NCBI GenBank assembly: GCA_949031345.1
Contig: CARNVA010000001.1
Location: forward strand, 1-64,000
Direction: 5' to 3'
DNA: 64,000 nt
Source of the DNA: an uncultured Eubacteriales bacterium
GTDB taxonomy: Bacteria > Bacillota > Clostridia > Christensenellales > UBA1242
How positions within the stretch are numbered: position 1 is the first letter of the stretch; every line of letters starts with the position of its first letter. Shown piece by piece: positions 9,749 through 18,778 of this stretch. The position numbers and the translations under genes were made by a program. The notes under the pieces were generated by a model, which worked only from the letters and a program-made list of their open reading frames with translations, was not told where the DNA came from and did not search any database.

Positions 9749-11065
9749 GGTACAACTTGAAAGGGTGGTATGATGCGGCGAGTGGTGGCACGCAGATTTC
9801 GACAGGCACAGCAATGAATAAGACTTCCGACCATATTATTTATGCACAATGGACAATTAAAAATTATGTCATTACTTTCAATTCGAATGGCGGAAGTGGG
9901 ACTATGTCAAATCAATTAGTTTCGCATGGCTCTACAGTTTCATTGACCCGAAACGCGTTTAAACGAAGTGGATATGTGTTTATGGGGTGGGCAACTTCGT
10001 CAAGTGGGGTGGTAATTTATCAAGATGGTGCGTCGATAACTTGCACTGGGCCGGTCACCTTGTATGCTGTTTGGAAAGAGGGCAGCTCAGCAAGTGTCAC
10101 CGCACCATCGCAGGTGAATGGAGTATATCAAATTTCCAGTGCGGCAAATTTGGCATGGATGGCAAAGCAGAGCGAGACAGCTTCGCTTACAGGCAGTTTT
10201 AAGCAGACGGCGTCGATTGACCTGTCTGGAAAGGTTTGGACGCCTATAGGCAGCAGTACATATCCATTTAAAGGCAGCTATGACGGCGGAGGATACACCA
10301 TATCAAACCTTATAATTCAGGGCAATGAAAGCTATCAAGGGCTGTTTGGGGCGGCTTCTAGTGCAACATTAAAAAATATCAGGCTTTCAAGCGGAAGAGT
10401 CTCAGGAAATACAAATATAGGAGGCATTGTGGGGTATTCTCTGCTTGGCTCTATTACTGATTGCATAAGCTTTTGTAATATTTCTGGAAGCTCTACAAGT
10501 GGGGCTGTTGGCGGTATTGTTGGTTATTCAACCTCAACAATAAGCAAATGTTACAACTATGGTGATGTCTCTGGAAACAGCAAAGTAGGTGGCATTTTAG
10601 GATATGGCTCAGCTATTATTACAAGTTGTATTTCTAAGGGAGTTATTGAAGGGGTGAGTGATGTTGGAGGTATTGTCGGTAATATTTCTGGAAGTATAAC
10701 AGATTGTTATTTTGAAGGCTCGATTTTGACTGCAAGCGGTGGTTACGCAATAGGTTATGCAGGCAATGTATCAAACTGTTATGCGAGAGCGACATTTACA
10801 ACAACGCAGTCACTGAGTAATCATGGTTTTACAAATGCAAGCTTCACCAATTGTGTATTTGAGATAAACGGTGTAAAACGCTTTAAAGTAAGCAATTTCA
10901 ACGGATGGGTTATCACCTTGCAAAACCAGCCATTGCCTAAACAGTTGGCATGGATGGGGGTTATCAGTGATAGTAGTCTGACAGCAAGCAAGCTTACTCA
11001 GCTTGGATACAATGAAATATAAAATTTTGATTATATAAAAAAGATTTATACCAATTGAGTTACAA

Positions 11066-11098
11066 AAAAAGAGCAGATAAATTCTGCTCTTTATTTTT
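11066..11098. terminator. Bidirectional terminator between surface gene and rpmB
   Basis: AAAGAGCAG (11068-11076) pairs with CTGCTCTTT (11084-11092). T runs follow on both strands, serving the convergent genes. Confidence 0.8.
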
Positions 11099-11111
11099 GT
11101 TATTTAAATGT

Positions 11112-11297
11112 TTATTGTGCTTTTTTAGCTGTTCTAATGCACTTTGTGCAGGCCTTAACAGTTTGTTCTTTTCCGTCAACTTCCATTGTAACCTTTTGAA
11201 GATTGAGGTCATATGTTCTGTTGTATTTCTTATTTGAGAAAGAAACTTGTTTGCCTGTCATTTTGCCTCTGCCGCATACTTCACATACTCTGCTCAT
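11112..11297 (-). CDS. rpmB: Ribosomal protein bL28
   Basis: A 61-aa basic protein with the typical start MSRVCEVCGRGKMTG and two CxxC pairs (CEVC near the N terminus, CTKC near the C terminus), the zinc-binding form of L28 in the large ribosomal subunit. The start at 11297 was preferred over the upstream Met at 11312 because GGAGG lies 8 bases before it and the upstream Met would place the ribosome site inside the gene. It is divergent from the asp23-like gene, the usual Firmicutes arrangement. Confidence 0.95.
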   Translation of the reverse strand: MSRVCEVCGRGKMTGKQVSFSNKKYNRTYDLNLQKVTMEVDGKEQTVKACTKCIRTAKKAQ

Positions 11298-11592
11298 TGG
11301 TTTAACCTCCATATAATATTATTATAATTTGCACCAACAGCAAGGTTTGCGTGATGCTGACTTTCTTTAATATAGCATTTTTTGTTTTAAAAAGCAACTC
11401 TTTTGGCAAAAAAACTTTCAAATGTTTTTAAAATTTTGCCTTTTTTGAAATAATCTCAAAAAAATTGTTGTTTTTTTCACAATTTTATTGTAAAATACTA
11501 TAGGCACTATGTCAATTTGCACTTTGCTTTGCATATATATTACAGCAAATGCGAGGTTTGGCTTATTGATAAATTTTTAAAAGGAGCGCAAG

Positions 11593-11943
11593 GTGACTGT
11601 CGATACAAACAACTACTATGGCAATATCTCTATTTCCGACAACTCTATTAGGGTTGTTGCGGGTTATGTTGCACTCGACTGCTATGGTGTCGTTGACCTT
11701 GTCAGCAAGTCCATTGTGGACAGTGCCAGAGAATTATTTAAAAAAGAATCTTATTCCAAAGGAATTAAGATCAACCATATCAACAACAGAATTTATATTG
11801 ATGTTTACTGTATTTTAAAATACGGTGTTTCTATTAGTGCAGTTGCAGAATCACTTCGCAAATCAGTCAAGTACAGCGTTGAAAACTTTACTGGTATGCT
11901 TGTTGATGCAGTCAATGTTCATGTTGTCGGAGTAAGAGTTTAG
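11593..11943 (+). CDS. Asp23/YloU-like protein (DUF322 family)
   Basis: A 116-aa protein with a GTG start behind AAGGAG. The sequence has the Asp23 pattern: SDNSIRVVAGYVALDCYGVV near the N terminus, then alternating strands including VYCILKYGVSI and a C-terminal VNVHVVGVRV. The family is cytoplasmic or membrane-associated and linked to envelope homeostasis; biochemical function is not known. It lies 8 bases before fakA, the conserved yloU-yloV pair, and is divergent from rpmB, so it is almost certainly part of that conserved locus. Confidence 0.85.
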   Translation: MTVDTNNYYGNISISDNSIRVVAGYVALDCYGVVDLVSKSIVDSARELFKKESYSKGIKINHINNRIYIDVYCILKYGVSISAVAESLRKSVKYSVENFTGMLVDAVNVHVVGVRV

Positions 11944-11951
11944 GAGATTTT

Positions 11952-13583
11952 ATGATTAAGTCAATAAATGGACAAACCTTTCGCAAGATGGTTATTGCCG
12001 GCGCAGGTTTGCTTGAGCAAAATAAGAAATATGTCGATTCTTTGAATGTTTTTCCTGTACCAGATGGTGACACTGGTACAAATATGTTTTTAACTATGAA
12101 GTCAGCCGTAGCGGAAGTTTCTCAGTGCCCATCAAGCACTTTAGATGCGCTTAGTGACGCTTTTGCCAAAGGTGCTTTGAAGGGGGCTCGTGGAAACAGC
12201 GGTGTAATCACTTCACAAATTTTTAAGGGCTTTTGCAGCGAGACTGCAAAACATAAAGAAATCACTACTAAGGTTTTTGCTAAAGCTATGCAGGAAGGGG
12301 CAAATATTGCCTACAAAGCGGTTACAAAACCAAAAGAAGGCACAATTCTTACTGTCATAAGGGTTATGGCGGAAAACGCTGTGAGTGTGGCTAAGAAATG
12401 TGACGACTTTGAGGTCTTCTTCAAGAAGGTTTTAGAGGTTGGTGAAGAAATTTTGAAACAGACCCCTGAAATGCTTCCTGTGCTTAAGAAAGCGGGTGTT
12501 GTTGATGCGGGCGGTCGCGGAATCATTGTTATTTTCACAGGTTTTTATAAACTTGTTATGGGTGAAGAAGATTTCGAATTTCAATTTGATGACGAAAAGA
12601 AACAATCTCTTGATGATGTCATTGCTGATATCAACAACCTTGGTGATATTCAATTTGGATACTGCACTGAGTATATGATTATTCACATGAAGAAAAAGAC
12701 CACAGAGGCCGACATTGACAAGCTTAGAGAAAAACTTGTTGAGCTTGGCGATTCAGTCATTTGTATTGGTGACCTCAATCTTGTAAAAGTGCATGTTCAC
12801 TCAAACGAGCCAAACAAGGCACTTGAATATGCGTTGGAGCTTGGTGAGCTTTACAATCTTAAGATTGAAAATATGCGAGAGCAAAACAGAGAGATGAAAA
12901 AGAAAGCCAATGTTATGGAAGAGACGAAAGAGCATGGAATGGTTGCTGTTGCGCCTGGTGACGGTCTTGCTGCCATTTATAAAGATTTGGGTGTTGACGA
13001 GATTATTGTTGGCGGACAAACCATGAATCCTTCTGCTGCCGACATAGCAGCTGCTGCCGATAAAGTCCCTGCTAGAAATGTCTTTGTATTCCCAAACAAT
13101 AAAAATATTATTTTGGCAGCAAATCAGGCAAATGACCTTACAAATAAAAATTTGATTATCATTCCAACACGCTCTATTCCAGAGGGAATTTCTGCAGCGA
13201 TTGCCTTCAATCCAGATGGAAGTGTGGAAGAGAATACTGAGTCTATGAACGACGCGATAAAGGGTGTTAAGTCTGGCTCTGTAACTTACGCTGTTAGAGA
13301 CACTCATGTTGACGGATTTGACCTTAATGTTGGTGATATTATTGGCCTTGACGATAAGGCAATTTTGGCAAAGGGGAAGCTTGTTGCTGAGACAACTGAA
13401 AAACTGATTGAAAGCATGATGAGCGAAGAAATCATGAATATCACTCTTTTCTATGGCGAAGATATTCGTGAAGATGAGGCTGAAAAATTGGCTGCAACTC
13501 TTGGTGAAAAATATCCAGAATGTGAAGTCTCTGCTATAAGCGGTGGTCAACCTGTATATTATTATCTTGTAAGTTTGGAATAA
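11952..13583 (+). CDS. fakA: Fatty acid kinase catalytic subunit FakA (DAK2 domain, YloV)
   Basis: A 543-aa protein, normal length for FakA. The N-terminal DAK2 kinase domain shows NVFPVPDGDTGTNMFLTM and GARGNSGVITSQIFKG, the Mg-ATP-binding motifs. The middle and C-terminal parts (GYCTEYMI, VKVHVHSNEP, and VGGQTMNPS onward) fit the rest of the protein. FakA phosphorylates fatty acids held by a FakB carrier, feeding phospholipid synthesis; no fakB is in the window. The start ATG at 11952 has GGAG upstream and follows the asp23-like gene by 8 bases. Confidence 0.92.
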   Translation: MIKSINGQTFRKMVIAGAGLLEQNKKYVDSLNVFPVPDGDTGTNMFLTMKSAVAEVSQCPSSTLDALSDAFAKGALKGARGNSGVITSQIFKGFCSETAKHKEITTKVFAKAMQEGANIAYKAVTKPKEGTILTVIRVMAENAVSVAKKCDDFEVFFKKVLEVGEEILKQTPEMLPVLKKAGVVDAGGRGIIVIFTGFYKLVMGEEDFEFQFDDEKKQSLDDVIADINNLGDIQFGYCTEYMIIHMKKKTTEADIDKLREKLVELGDSVICIGDLNLVKVHVHSNEPNKALEYALELGELYNLKIENMREQNREMKKKANVMEETKEHGMVAVAPGDGLAAIYKDLGVDEIIVGGQTMNPSAADIAAAADKVPARNVFVFPNNKNIILAANQANDLTNKNLIIIPTRSIPEGISAAIAFNPDGSVEENTESMNDAIKGVKSGSVTYAVRDTHVDGFDLNVGDIIGLDDKAILAKGKLVAETTEKLIESMMSEEIMNITLFYGEDIREDEAEKLAATLGEKYPECEVSAISGGQPVYYYLVSLE

Positions 13584-13684
13584 TTCTTAATGTTTCATCT
13601 TTTTGAATACAGTCCAATGTATTGCAAGAAAAGTTTGACAAAAGTTTAGCAATATTGATTTAAAAAAAAGATATAAAAATAAAA

Positions 13685-13716
13685 TAAACCACTGGGATTA
13701 AGCCTGTGGTTTTTTA
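13685..13716 (+). terminator. Terminator after fakA
   Basis: AAACCAC and GTGGTTT form the stem, with GG/CC pairing further in, followed by T residues. Confidence 0.75.
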
Positions 13717-13868
13717 TTATAAATTGATTTTTAAAATGCAGATGCAGTAAAAAGGATGTTATAAAAAATAGCTATTTAGTAAACAAAATTGTGTAAATTG
13801 TTTAAAAATGGCTATTTTTTGTTAAATTTTATCAAATTTAATCAAATTTTTAAAAATTTGTCATAATT

Positions 13869-15689
13869 TTAATATTTTGAATAATCAGACGCGTTTTCAC
13901 GCTCTCGCCTGCGTTCTTCAAGCGCTTGAGATACTGTTTTGCGTTTTGCGTTATTTAAGCCGTGTGGAATTTCGGTTTTTATTGTTGAAGAGGTTTTGCT
14001 TGAAGAAGGATTTGTTTTGCTTGATTTAATTTTTGTCAGTTTCATCTTATTGGTTGAATAGCTGACTTGTCTATAGCAATTTAAATAATTCTTTGCATCG
14101 TTGCTAAGCTCAAGTTCATCATTGTCAAGGATGTCAAATATATTGACTCCTTTATACGTTTTGCTTTCAATCTCTTTTAAAATTTTGTCTTTGTCGTTGA
14201 TTAAAAGAAATTCTGTAGAGACTCTTGCAAGTGAAGCAATTTCGTTCATGTCAAAGCGTTCTTCCAGCGCAGCGTCACCCATTCGGCATTCTATCAAAGC
14301 ATCCCAATTATCTTCGATAAACTCGCTTAAAAGTGGAAACGCGTATACAAAAACTGATTTTATATGCTTATGCAGACCAATTGTAAATCCGTCCTCAGCC
14401 ATCAATTTGTTGATTTTAATCGCAATATAATCGTTGATTACTTCATTCAACAGGTTAAATTCACGACTGCCATAAGTGGTGTTGAAACTTTTGTTAAGTA
14501 CGCCTGTGCATATGCCGCATCGCATAGTCATTTCAAATTGGGTATTGTAGATTATGTCAGATTCAACAATATGATTAAGCTCATGCACTAGAGTTTCATT
14601 GTCAAGGCAAAAAGTGGCAGGAAGCACGCAGATTGCATAAGGCTGGTAAGGTGATGAATATTTGAAAGTGTGGTCAATATAGGCCATTACATTCCCAGCC
14701 TTTGTGATATAGTCACCAAGAGTTGCTAATATTTCGGCTTGATAAATGTCATCATTTTCCAAAATTTCTTTTAAATGATTATATTCAGCATTGTTTGAAA
14801 GAATAGCTTCATTCTCTTCATTTACAAGCTTTGAAAATTCTTTAATTATTGCTTCATTTCTTATCTTGCTTAACAAATTTTTGTCATTGATAAACTCGTC
14901 AAAACTTGTTTTATTATCATTTTGTTTAGTTACAAACTGAAAAAGTTTGAGAGATTTTTCTTTATTAAATTCAAATCTGCCTTTACTTAAAAACAGCTCC
15001 AATATTTCAGCGATTTCGTCAAGCTCTGGTTTATTCAAATCTATATCAAAAGTTTGAGAAATATGATTTTTTAACAAAATTAAGCGTTTTTCACTGAAAT
15101 TTTGACGAATTTTTGATAATTTATCAAAGTTTTCTTTGAAAGGCGAGGAAATTCGAGCATATTCTTTTTGCAAATACTCAAATTGAGGCTTATAGTTTTT
15201 GTTAAATAAAGCCTCACTTTTTGCAAGATATTTTTGTATTTTTATATTGTTTTTCTTATCAAGTAAAAATAGGTGAATAAGCTCATCTTTCTCTTGTTGC
15301 GAGCAGTCATCAAGTTTAAGATAGCTGGCAAGAAGAGTACTTAAATTTTTATTTAAAGGGATAGATGTAGAGCCATAGTTTTTTACACTGTTCTGCCAAT
15401 TTTTCCAGTCCAAAAACATGTAAAGAAAAGGTTGATGTTCGCAGCCGATATCCTTAAAGAATTGCACTGCAACCTCTTCATTTTTGTTTTCAAAATAATC
15501 TTTTAAATAGTAATAAGAATTAAGCGAGCCCACTGTTTCTGTGAAAATATAGGTTGCATTGTTTAGGCGGGTGGTTATTCTTTCTCTGTACTTTTCTCCA
15601 TAAAATTTGACAAAATAATCAATAACCTTTGGCAGTTTATCTTCAAGTGGATTATTTAAATTTATGTTTTCTATTCCGTGCTTAATCAT
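13869..15689 (-). CDS. Putative cytoplasmic zinc metallopeptidase, paralogue A
   Basis: A 606-aa protein with no signal peptide or membrane segment. Near residue 368 is HELNH (HExxH) and about 45 residues later LLNEVINDY, which matches the NExxxD form of the third zinc ligand in gluzincins such as thermolysin. The N terminus (KHGIENINLNNPLEDKLP...) is shared with the next gene upstream, and the two are homologous throughout. The last 60 residues are Lys/Ser-rich and probably disordered. Substrate unknown. It is the last gene of a three-gene minus-strand operon, with GGACA before its ATG. The family is not one I can name. Confidence 0.7.
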   Translation of the reverse strand: MIKHGIENINLNNPLEDKLPKVIDYFVKFYGEKYRERITTRLNNATYIFTETVGSLNSYYYLKDYFENKNEEVAVQFFKDIGCEHQPFLYMFLDWKNWQNSVKNYGSTSIPLNKNLSTLLASYLKLDDCSQQEKDELIHLFLLDKKNNIKIQKYLAKSEALFNKNYKPQFEYLQKEYARISSPFKENFDKLSKIRQNFSEKRLILLKNHISQTFDIDLNKPELDEIAEILELFLSKGRFEFNKEKSLKLFQFVTKQNDNKTSFDEFINDKNLLSKIRNEAIIKEFSKLVNEENEAILSNNAEYNHLKEILENDDIYQAEILATLGDYITKAGNVMAYIDHTFKYSSPYQPYAICVLPATFCLDNETLVHELNHIVESDIIYNTQFEMTMRCGICTGVLNKSFNTTYGSREFNLLNEVINDYIAIKINKLMAEDGFTIGLHKHIKSVFVYAFPLLSEFIEDNWDALIECRMGDAALEERFDMNEIASLARVSTEFLLINDKDKILKEIESKTYKGVNIFDILDNDELELSNDAKNYLNCYRQVSYSTNKMKLTKIKSSKTNPSSSKTSSTIKTEIPHGLNNAKRKTVSQALEERRRERENASDYSKY

Positions 15690-15725
15690 ATTTTGTCCTT
15701 TTATAGATTGTTTTTTATTGTGTTT

Positions 15726-17408
15726 TTAAATTTCGTTTTCTGAATCTATTTGTGAAGAAATTCTTTCTTTAATTTCTTTTACATTTCGAAAGCAGTTTAT
15801 TAAGAGGTTTGTTGCGTTGCTGAAATTTGGGCTTGTTTCGATTGAAAACATATCAATTTCATTTTGCCCTGTTTTTTCTTTCAATTCTTGAGAGGCACTT
15901 TCTATAGAATAAACTTTTGCGAGATTTAAGAAGGTGTCAACTGCTTTTGAAAGAGCATTAAAGTTGTCTATGCCAATTTTTTCAGCGAAAGACATTGGAT
16001 TTTCGCTCATGCGGCTGTCAATTATTTCATTTAAGTTTTCTTCAATAAAGTCTTCAATAAGTGGAAATGCTTTTGAGTAGGTTGAGTTTATTAAAGTCTT
16101 ATGGCCTATTTTAAAACCGTCATTTTCCATAAGTTTAAGCACTTTCAAAGAAAGATAGTCATTTATGGTTTCATTTAATAATAGGCAGTTGTTTGAGCTT
16201 GTTGCACCTCTTCCAAGAGGGGTTTTGTTTATGTCAAAGCCTGTCTTTTGATAAAAGATGGCATTTTTAAGTGAATAGTCTGACTCTATTATGTGGTTCA
16301 TTTCATGAATGATATTTGAGTCGTAAAGATTGAAGAAGCTTCCGCAAACGCAGATGTTTCTTGTTTTTTCAAGATTGCTGTAAGACAGGCCTGGAAATAT
16401 AAAGGCTGCCGAACGCTGACCAATAGATGGAGTATTGCTAAATTCGCTTATTCTTTGTAATATGTCATCTTGAAAAACAAACTCTTCGTCATAGAGTGGT
16501 TGGGTGTTTTTAATGCGGTCACATAAAATAGGGGTGAGCTTTATCTCTTTTTCTGTTTGTAAAGCATTAAGATTTCTTATAAAATCACGACCAAAGAGTT
16601 TGTTTTTAAAATTCTTGTCATGAAGATAATCATAGAAGTCTTTATTGTCTGAGTAACCGTCATTTGATAATTTATCCACAACTTTGAACAAATCTAAAAG
16701 CGCGTCTCGCTCTTGAGAAGAAAAATATTCTTGATTTGTCTTAATTGTTTTGTGATAAGCTGGAAGAAAAGGTAAGAGTAAACTTTTATTTTCCTCGTTG
16801 TCTGGAATAGCAAATTGACTTACAATGTTTTTGTAAAGCATTCGTGTCAAGTCCAAATTATATGATTTTTCTATGCGGTTGACTGATAAATCATCAAGGG
16901 GCAGAGCAAGAAATTTGTCTTGTTCATTTTCAAGATATTCTAAATCTGCTTTGATTTCTTTATGATAGAAATCATTTATGTCAGCTAAGAAATTGCAAAG
17001 GTCTTTTTCATAGCCTTTTTGCAAGGCTGTTTTTAGTTGATATGAGTTGACAGCAACAAAATGCTTTAAAAAGTTTTTCACATTTTCAATTTCAGTTTCA
17101 TCAATATGTTTTTGCCACACATCCAACTGGTCAAGTTGTGGTTTTGTAAGGCTTGAAATGTTGATAATTGATTTTTGCTTGAATTTGCTTAGCAGATTAA
17201 ATCTTAATTCTTCAAAGTGGTTTTCAATATCTTTTATTCTATTTGTAAAATACTGGTCAACAAAAACGAATATGGTGTCATTTAAGCGGGTTGTGATACG
17301 CTCGCGATATTTTTCGCCATAAACTTTTACAAAATATTCAATTGCCGTAGGCAGTTTATTTTCAATAGGATTATTGAGATTAACGCCTTCAAGACCATGT
17401 TTTAGCAT
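15726..17408 (-). CDS. Putative cytoplasmic zinc metallopeptidase, paralogue B
   Basis: A 560-aa protein, paralogous to the downstream gene. HEMNH (HExxH) lies near residue 368 and LLNETINDY follows at a similar distance, so both proposed zinc-ligand motifs are kept. The N terminus MLKHGLEGVNLNNPIENK is almost the same as in paralogue A, while the middle (residues about 60-330) is strongly diverged and rich in charged helices. No export signal. Its ATG overlaps the stop of the 101-aa gene (ATGCTAA), implying coupled translation. Probably a regulated intracellular protease; the target is unknown. Confidence 0.7.
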   Translation of the reverse strand: MLKHGLEGVNLNNPIENKLPTAIEYFVKVYGEKYRERITTRLNDTIFVFVDQYFTNRIKDIENHFEELRFNLLSKFKQKSIINISSLTKPQLDQLDVWQKHIDETEIENVKNFLKHFVAVNSYQLKTALQKGYEKDLCNFLADINDFYHKEIKADLEYLENEQDKFLALPLDDLSVNRIEKSYNLDLTRMLYKNIVSQFAIPDNEENKSLLLPFLPAYHKTIKTNQEYFSSQERDALLDLFKVVDKLSNDGYSDNKDFYDYLHDKNFKNKLFGRDFIRNLNALQTEKEIKLTPILCDRIKNTQPLYDEEFVFQDDILQRISEFSNTPSIGQRSAAFIFPGLSYSNLEKTRNICVCGSFFNLYDSNIIHEMNHIIESDYSLKNAIFYQKTGFDINKTPLGRGATSSNNCLLLNETINDYLSLKVLKLMENDGFKIGHKTLINSTYSKAFPLIEDFIEENLNEIIDSRMSENPMSFAEKIGIDNFNALSKAVDTFLNLAKVYSIESASQELKEKTGQNEIDMFSIETSPNFSNATNLLINCFRNVKEIKERISSQIDSENEI

Positions 17409-17707
17409 ATATTTGCACTTCTGAGAAGATTGATGAAATCACGATAGTTTCTTGGAAACTTGTTTCTGCCTTCATAAAGATAGGTTTTTCCATCTTTTTC
17501 AATTTTTACAGAATATTCTTCGCCATCAATGATAAAATCATTTACCATTCTCTCTTCCCATGAAGAAACAATGGTGAGAAGTCTGCTTGCAAAGGGGGCA
17601 ACTTCCAATTGAATTGGTTTACCGCCAAGAATTGCTTCATTTTTTTCGTCATTAAGAGTAAGATATACCTGCTGGCTTAAGTTTCTGATAGTCACTGTTA
17701 TTTTCAT
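17402..17707 (-). CDS. Small protein encoded with the metallopeptidases (possible inhibitor)
   Basis: A 101-aa protein, first gene of the peptidase operon, with AAGGAG before the ATG. It is predicted to be a mixed alpha/beta soluble protein. The C-terminal pattern, short strands (EEYSVKIEKDGKTYLYEG) then P-rich turn and a helix (FINLLRSA), is loosely like emfourin, the inhibitor encoded beside some M4 peptidases. The resemblance is weak and is an inference from size, layout and position. It overlaps the start of paralogue B by 7 bases, so the amounts of the two proteins are probably linked. Confidence 0.65.
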   Translation of the reverse strand: MKITVTIRNLSQQVYLTLNDEKNEAILGGKPIQLEVAPFASRLLTIVSSWEERMVNDFIIDGEEYSVKIEKDGKTYLYEGRNKFPRNYRDFINLLRSANIC

Positions 17708-17856
17708 TTTATCTCCTTATCTTTTTCTAGTATATCAAATTATATATTAAAAGTAAAGATTTATTTAATGGAGGAGCTCATTTTTGTTTTTCGCTGTTAA
17801 AGATACATATATAAAATAATTTGTTTATTTGGCTTATTTAATTTTTCTTTAAAAGT

Positions 17857-17885
17857 TTGCTTTCTGGTGCAAATTTGTTTAAAAT
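17857..17885 (+). promoter_or_regulatory. Promoter of tlyA, probably giving a leaderless mRNA
   Basis: TTGCTT (17857-17862), 17-base spacer, TAAAAT (17880-17885). The ATG begins 6 bases after the -10, where transcription should start. No ribosome site is present. Confidence 0.55.
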
Positions 17886-17891
17886 AGGGCT

Positions 17892-18668
17892 ATGAATAAA
17901 CGAATTGACATATTTGTTGCCGAAAAAATCGGCATTTCAAGAAATAAAGCGCAGGCATTGATAGAAGAAGGGCTTGTCAAAGTGGACGGGGTTTTTGTTG
18001 ACAAACCTTCTTTTGTTGTTCATGACGAGGCAAATGTTGAAATTCTTCCGCACAAGTCCTATGTGTCAAGGGGCGCGTTTAAACTTTTGGGTGTTATAGA
18101 AAAATTTAAACTTAATTTTGATGATATTATCGTGACTGATATTGGTGCTTCAACGGGTGGCTTTACACAGGTGGCACTTGAAAATGGCGCAAGAAAAGTT
18201 TATGCGGTTGATGTAGGAAAGGGCGAGCTTGACAAAACTCTTGCAGCGGATGAGAGGGTTGTTAATTTGGAAGGAATGGATGTGCGAGCTTTAAAAAATG
18301 AAGATGTTAAAGGCACAAAGCTTGTCATTGGAGACCTTTCATTTATCTCGCTTAAGCATGTTTTCCCAAAGCTTAATCAACTTTTTGGGAAGGTGGAATG
18401 TGTGCTTCTTTTTAAGCCTCAGTTTGAATGCGGCAGGACGATTGCAAATAAGTATAGAGGTGTAATTAAAGATAAGAAAGTGCATGAGAAGCTGTTAATA
18501 GAAATGGCAGAAGAGATTCAATTGTACGACTGGGTTTTATCTGATTTGACTTTTTCATCTATTAAAGGAGGGAGTGGCAATATTGAATATCTGCTTCATT
18601 TAAATGGGAAAATGGTTGAAAAATTTGATATAAAAGAGGTTGTCAGCAAAGCTTTTAAAACTCTATAA
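17892..18668 (+). CDS. tlyA: TlyA-family rRNA (cytidine-2'-O)-methyltransferase
   Basis: A 258-aa protein, normal family length. An N-terminal S4 RNA-binding domain (RIDIFVAEKIGISRNKAQALI) is followed by SRGAFKL and an FtsJ-type methyltransferase fold: TDIGASTGGFTQ binds SAM, then AVDVGKGELD, VIGDLSFIS and LFKPQFE. The K-D-K-E type catalytic residues appear in place. It methylates ribosomal RNA; the Firmicutes relative is YqxC. It has no ribosome-binding site and appears to be translated from a leaderless transcript. Confidence 0.9.
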   Translation: MNKRIDIFVAEKIGISRNKAQALIEEGLVKVDGVFVDKPSFVVHDEANVEILPHKSYVSRGAFKLLGVIEKFKLNFDDIIVTDIGASTGGFTQVALENGARKVYAVDVGKGELDKTLAADERVVNLEGMDVRALKNEDVKGTKLVIGDLSFISLKHVFPKLNQLFGKVECVLLFKPQFECGRTIANKYRGVIKDKKVHEKLLIEMAEEIQLYDWVLSDLTFSSIKGGSGNIEYLLHLNGKMVEKFDIKEVVSKAFKTL

Positions 18669-18717
18669 CTAATGCGTTTAAAATGATAATTTTAGAAAAA
18701 CGACATAAAAATCAATA

Positions 18718-18754
18718 AAAAACACGGAATTTGAAGCTTTTTCCGTGATTTTTA
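18718..18754. terminator. Bidirectional terminator after tlyA
   Basis: CACGGAA pairs with TTCCGTG, with T runs on both strands. It serves tlyA and the convergent gene at 18779-19438. Confidence 0.75.
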
Positions 18755-18778
18755 ATATTTTTTTAATAAATTTTAATT

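Larger units (their letters stand above)
8143..11022 (+). pseudogene. Second multi-domain surface protein, interrupted by in-frame TAA
   Basis: A paralogue of the gene at 4785 with the same order: signal peptide, lectin-like module, three InlB-type repeats and GLUG repeats, 959 residues if read through. A TAA at 8968-8970 (codon 276) replaces the position that is Met in the paralogue (SYMGES there, TY-stop-GET here); the frame is otherwise open to 11022. Without readthrough, only a 275-aa secreted fragment would be made. Codon use changes abruptly at 9211 (codon 357), where a GC-rich stretch of mostly pyrimidine-ending codons begins; this is annotated separately. It could be a recent nonsense mutation, a sequencing error or a silenced variant. 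Confidence 0.7.

Noticed and set aside
9529..9849. Antisense frame opposite the second surface gene
   Set aside because: It arises from the GC-rich repeat region of the sense gene and has no start signal or motifs.
12801..13550. Long antisense frame opposite fakA (249 codons)
   Set aside because: It mirrors the codon pattern of fakA, has no ribosome site or family motif, and fakA is certain on the other strand.
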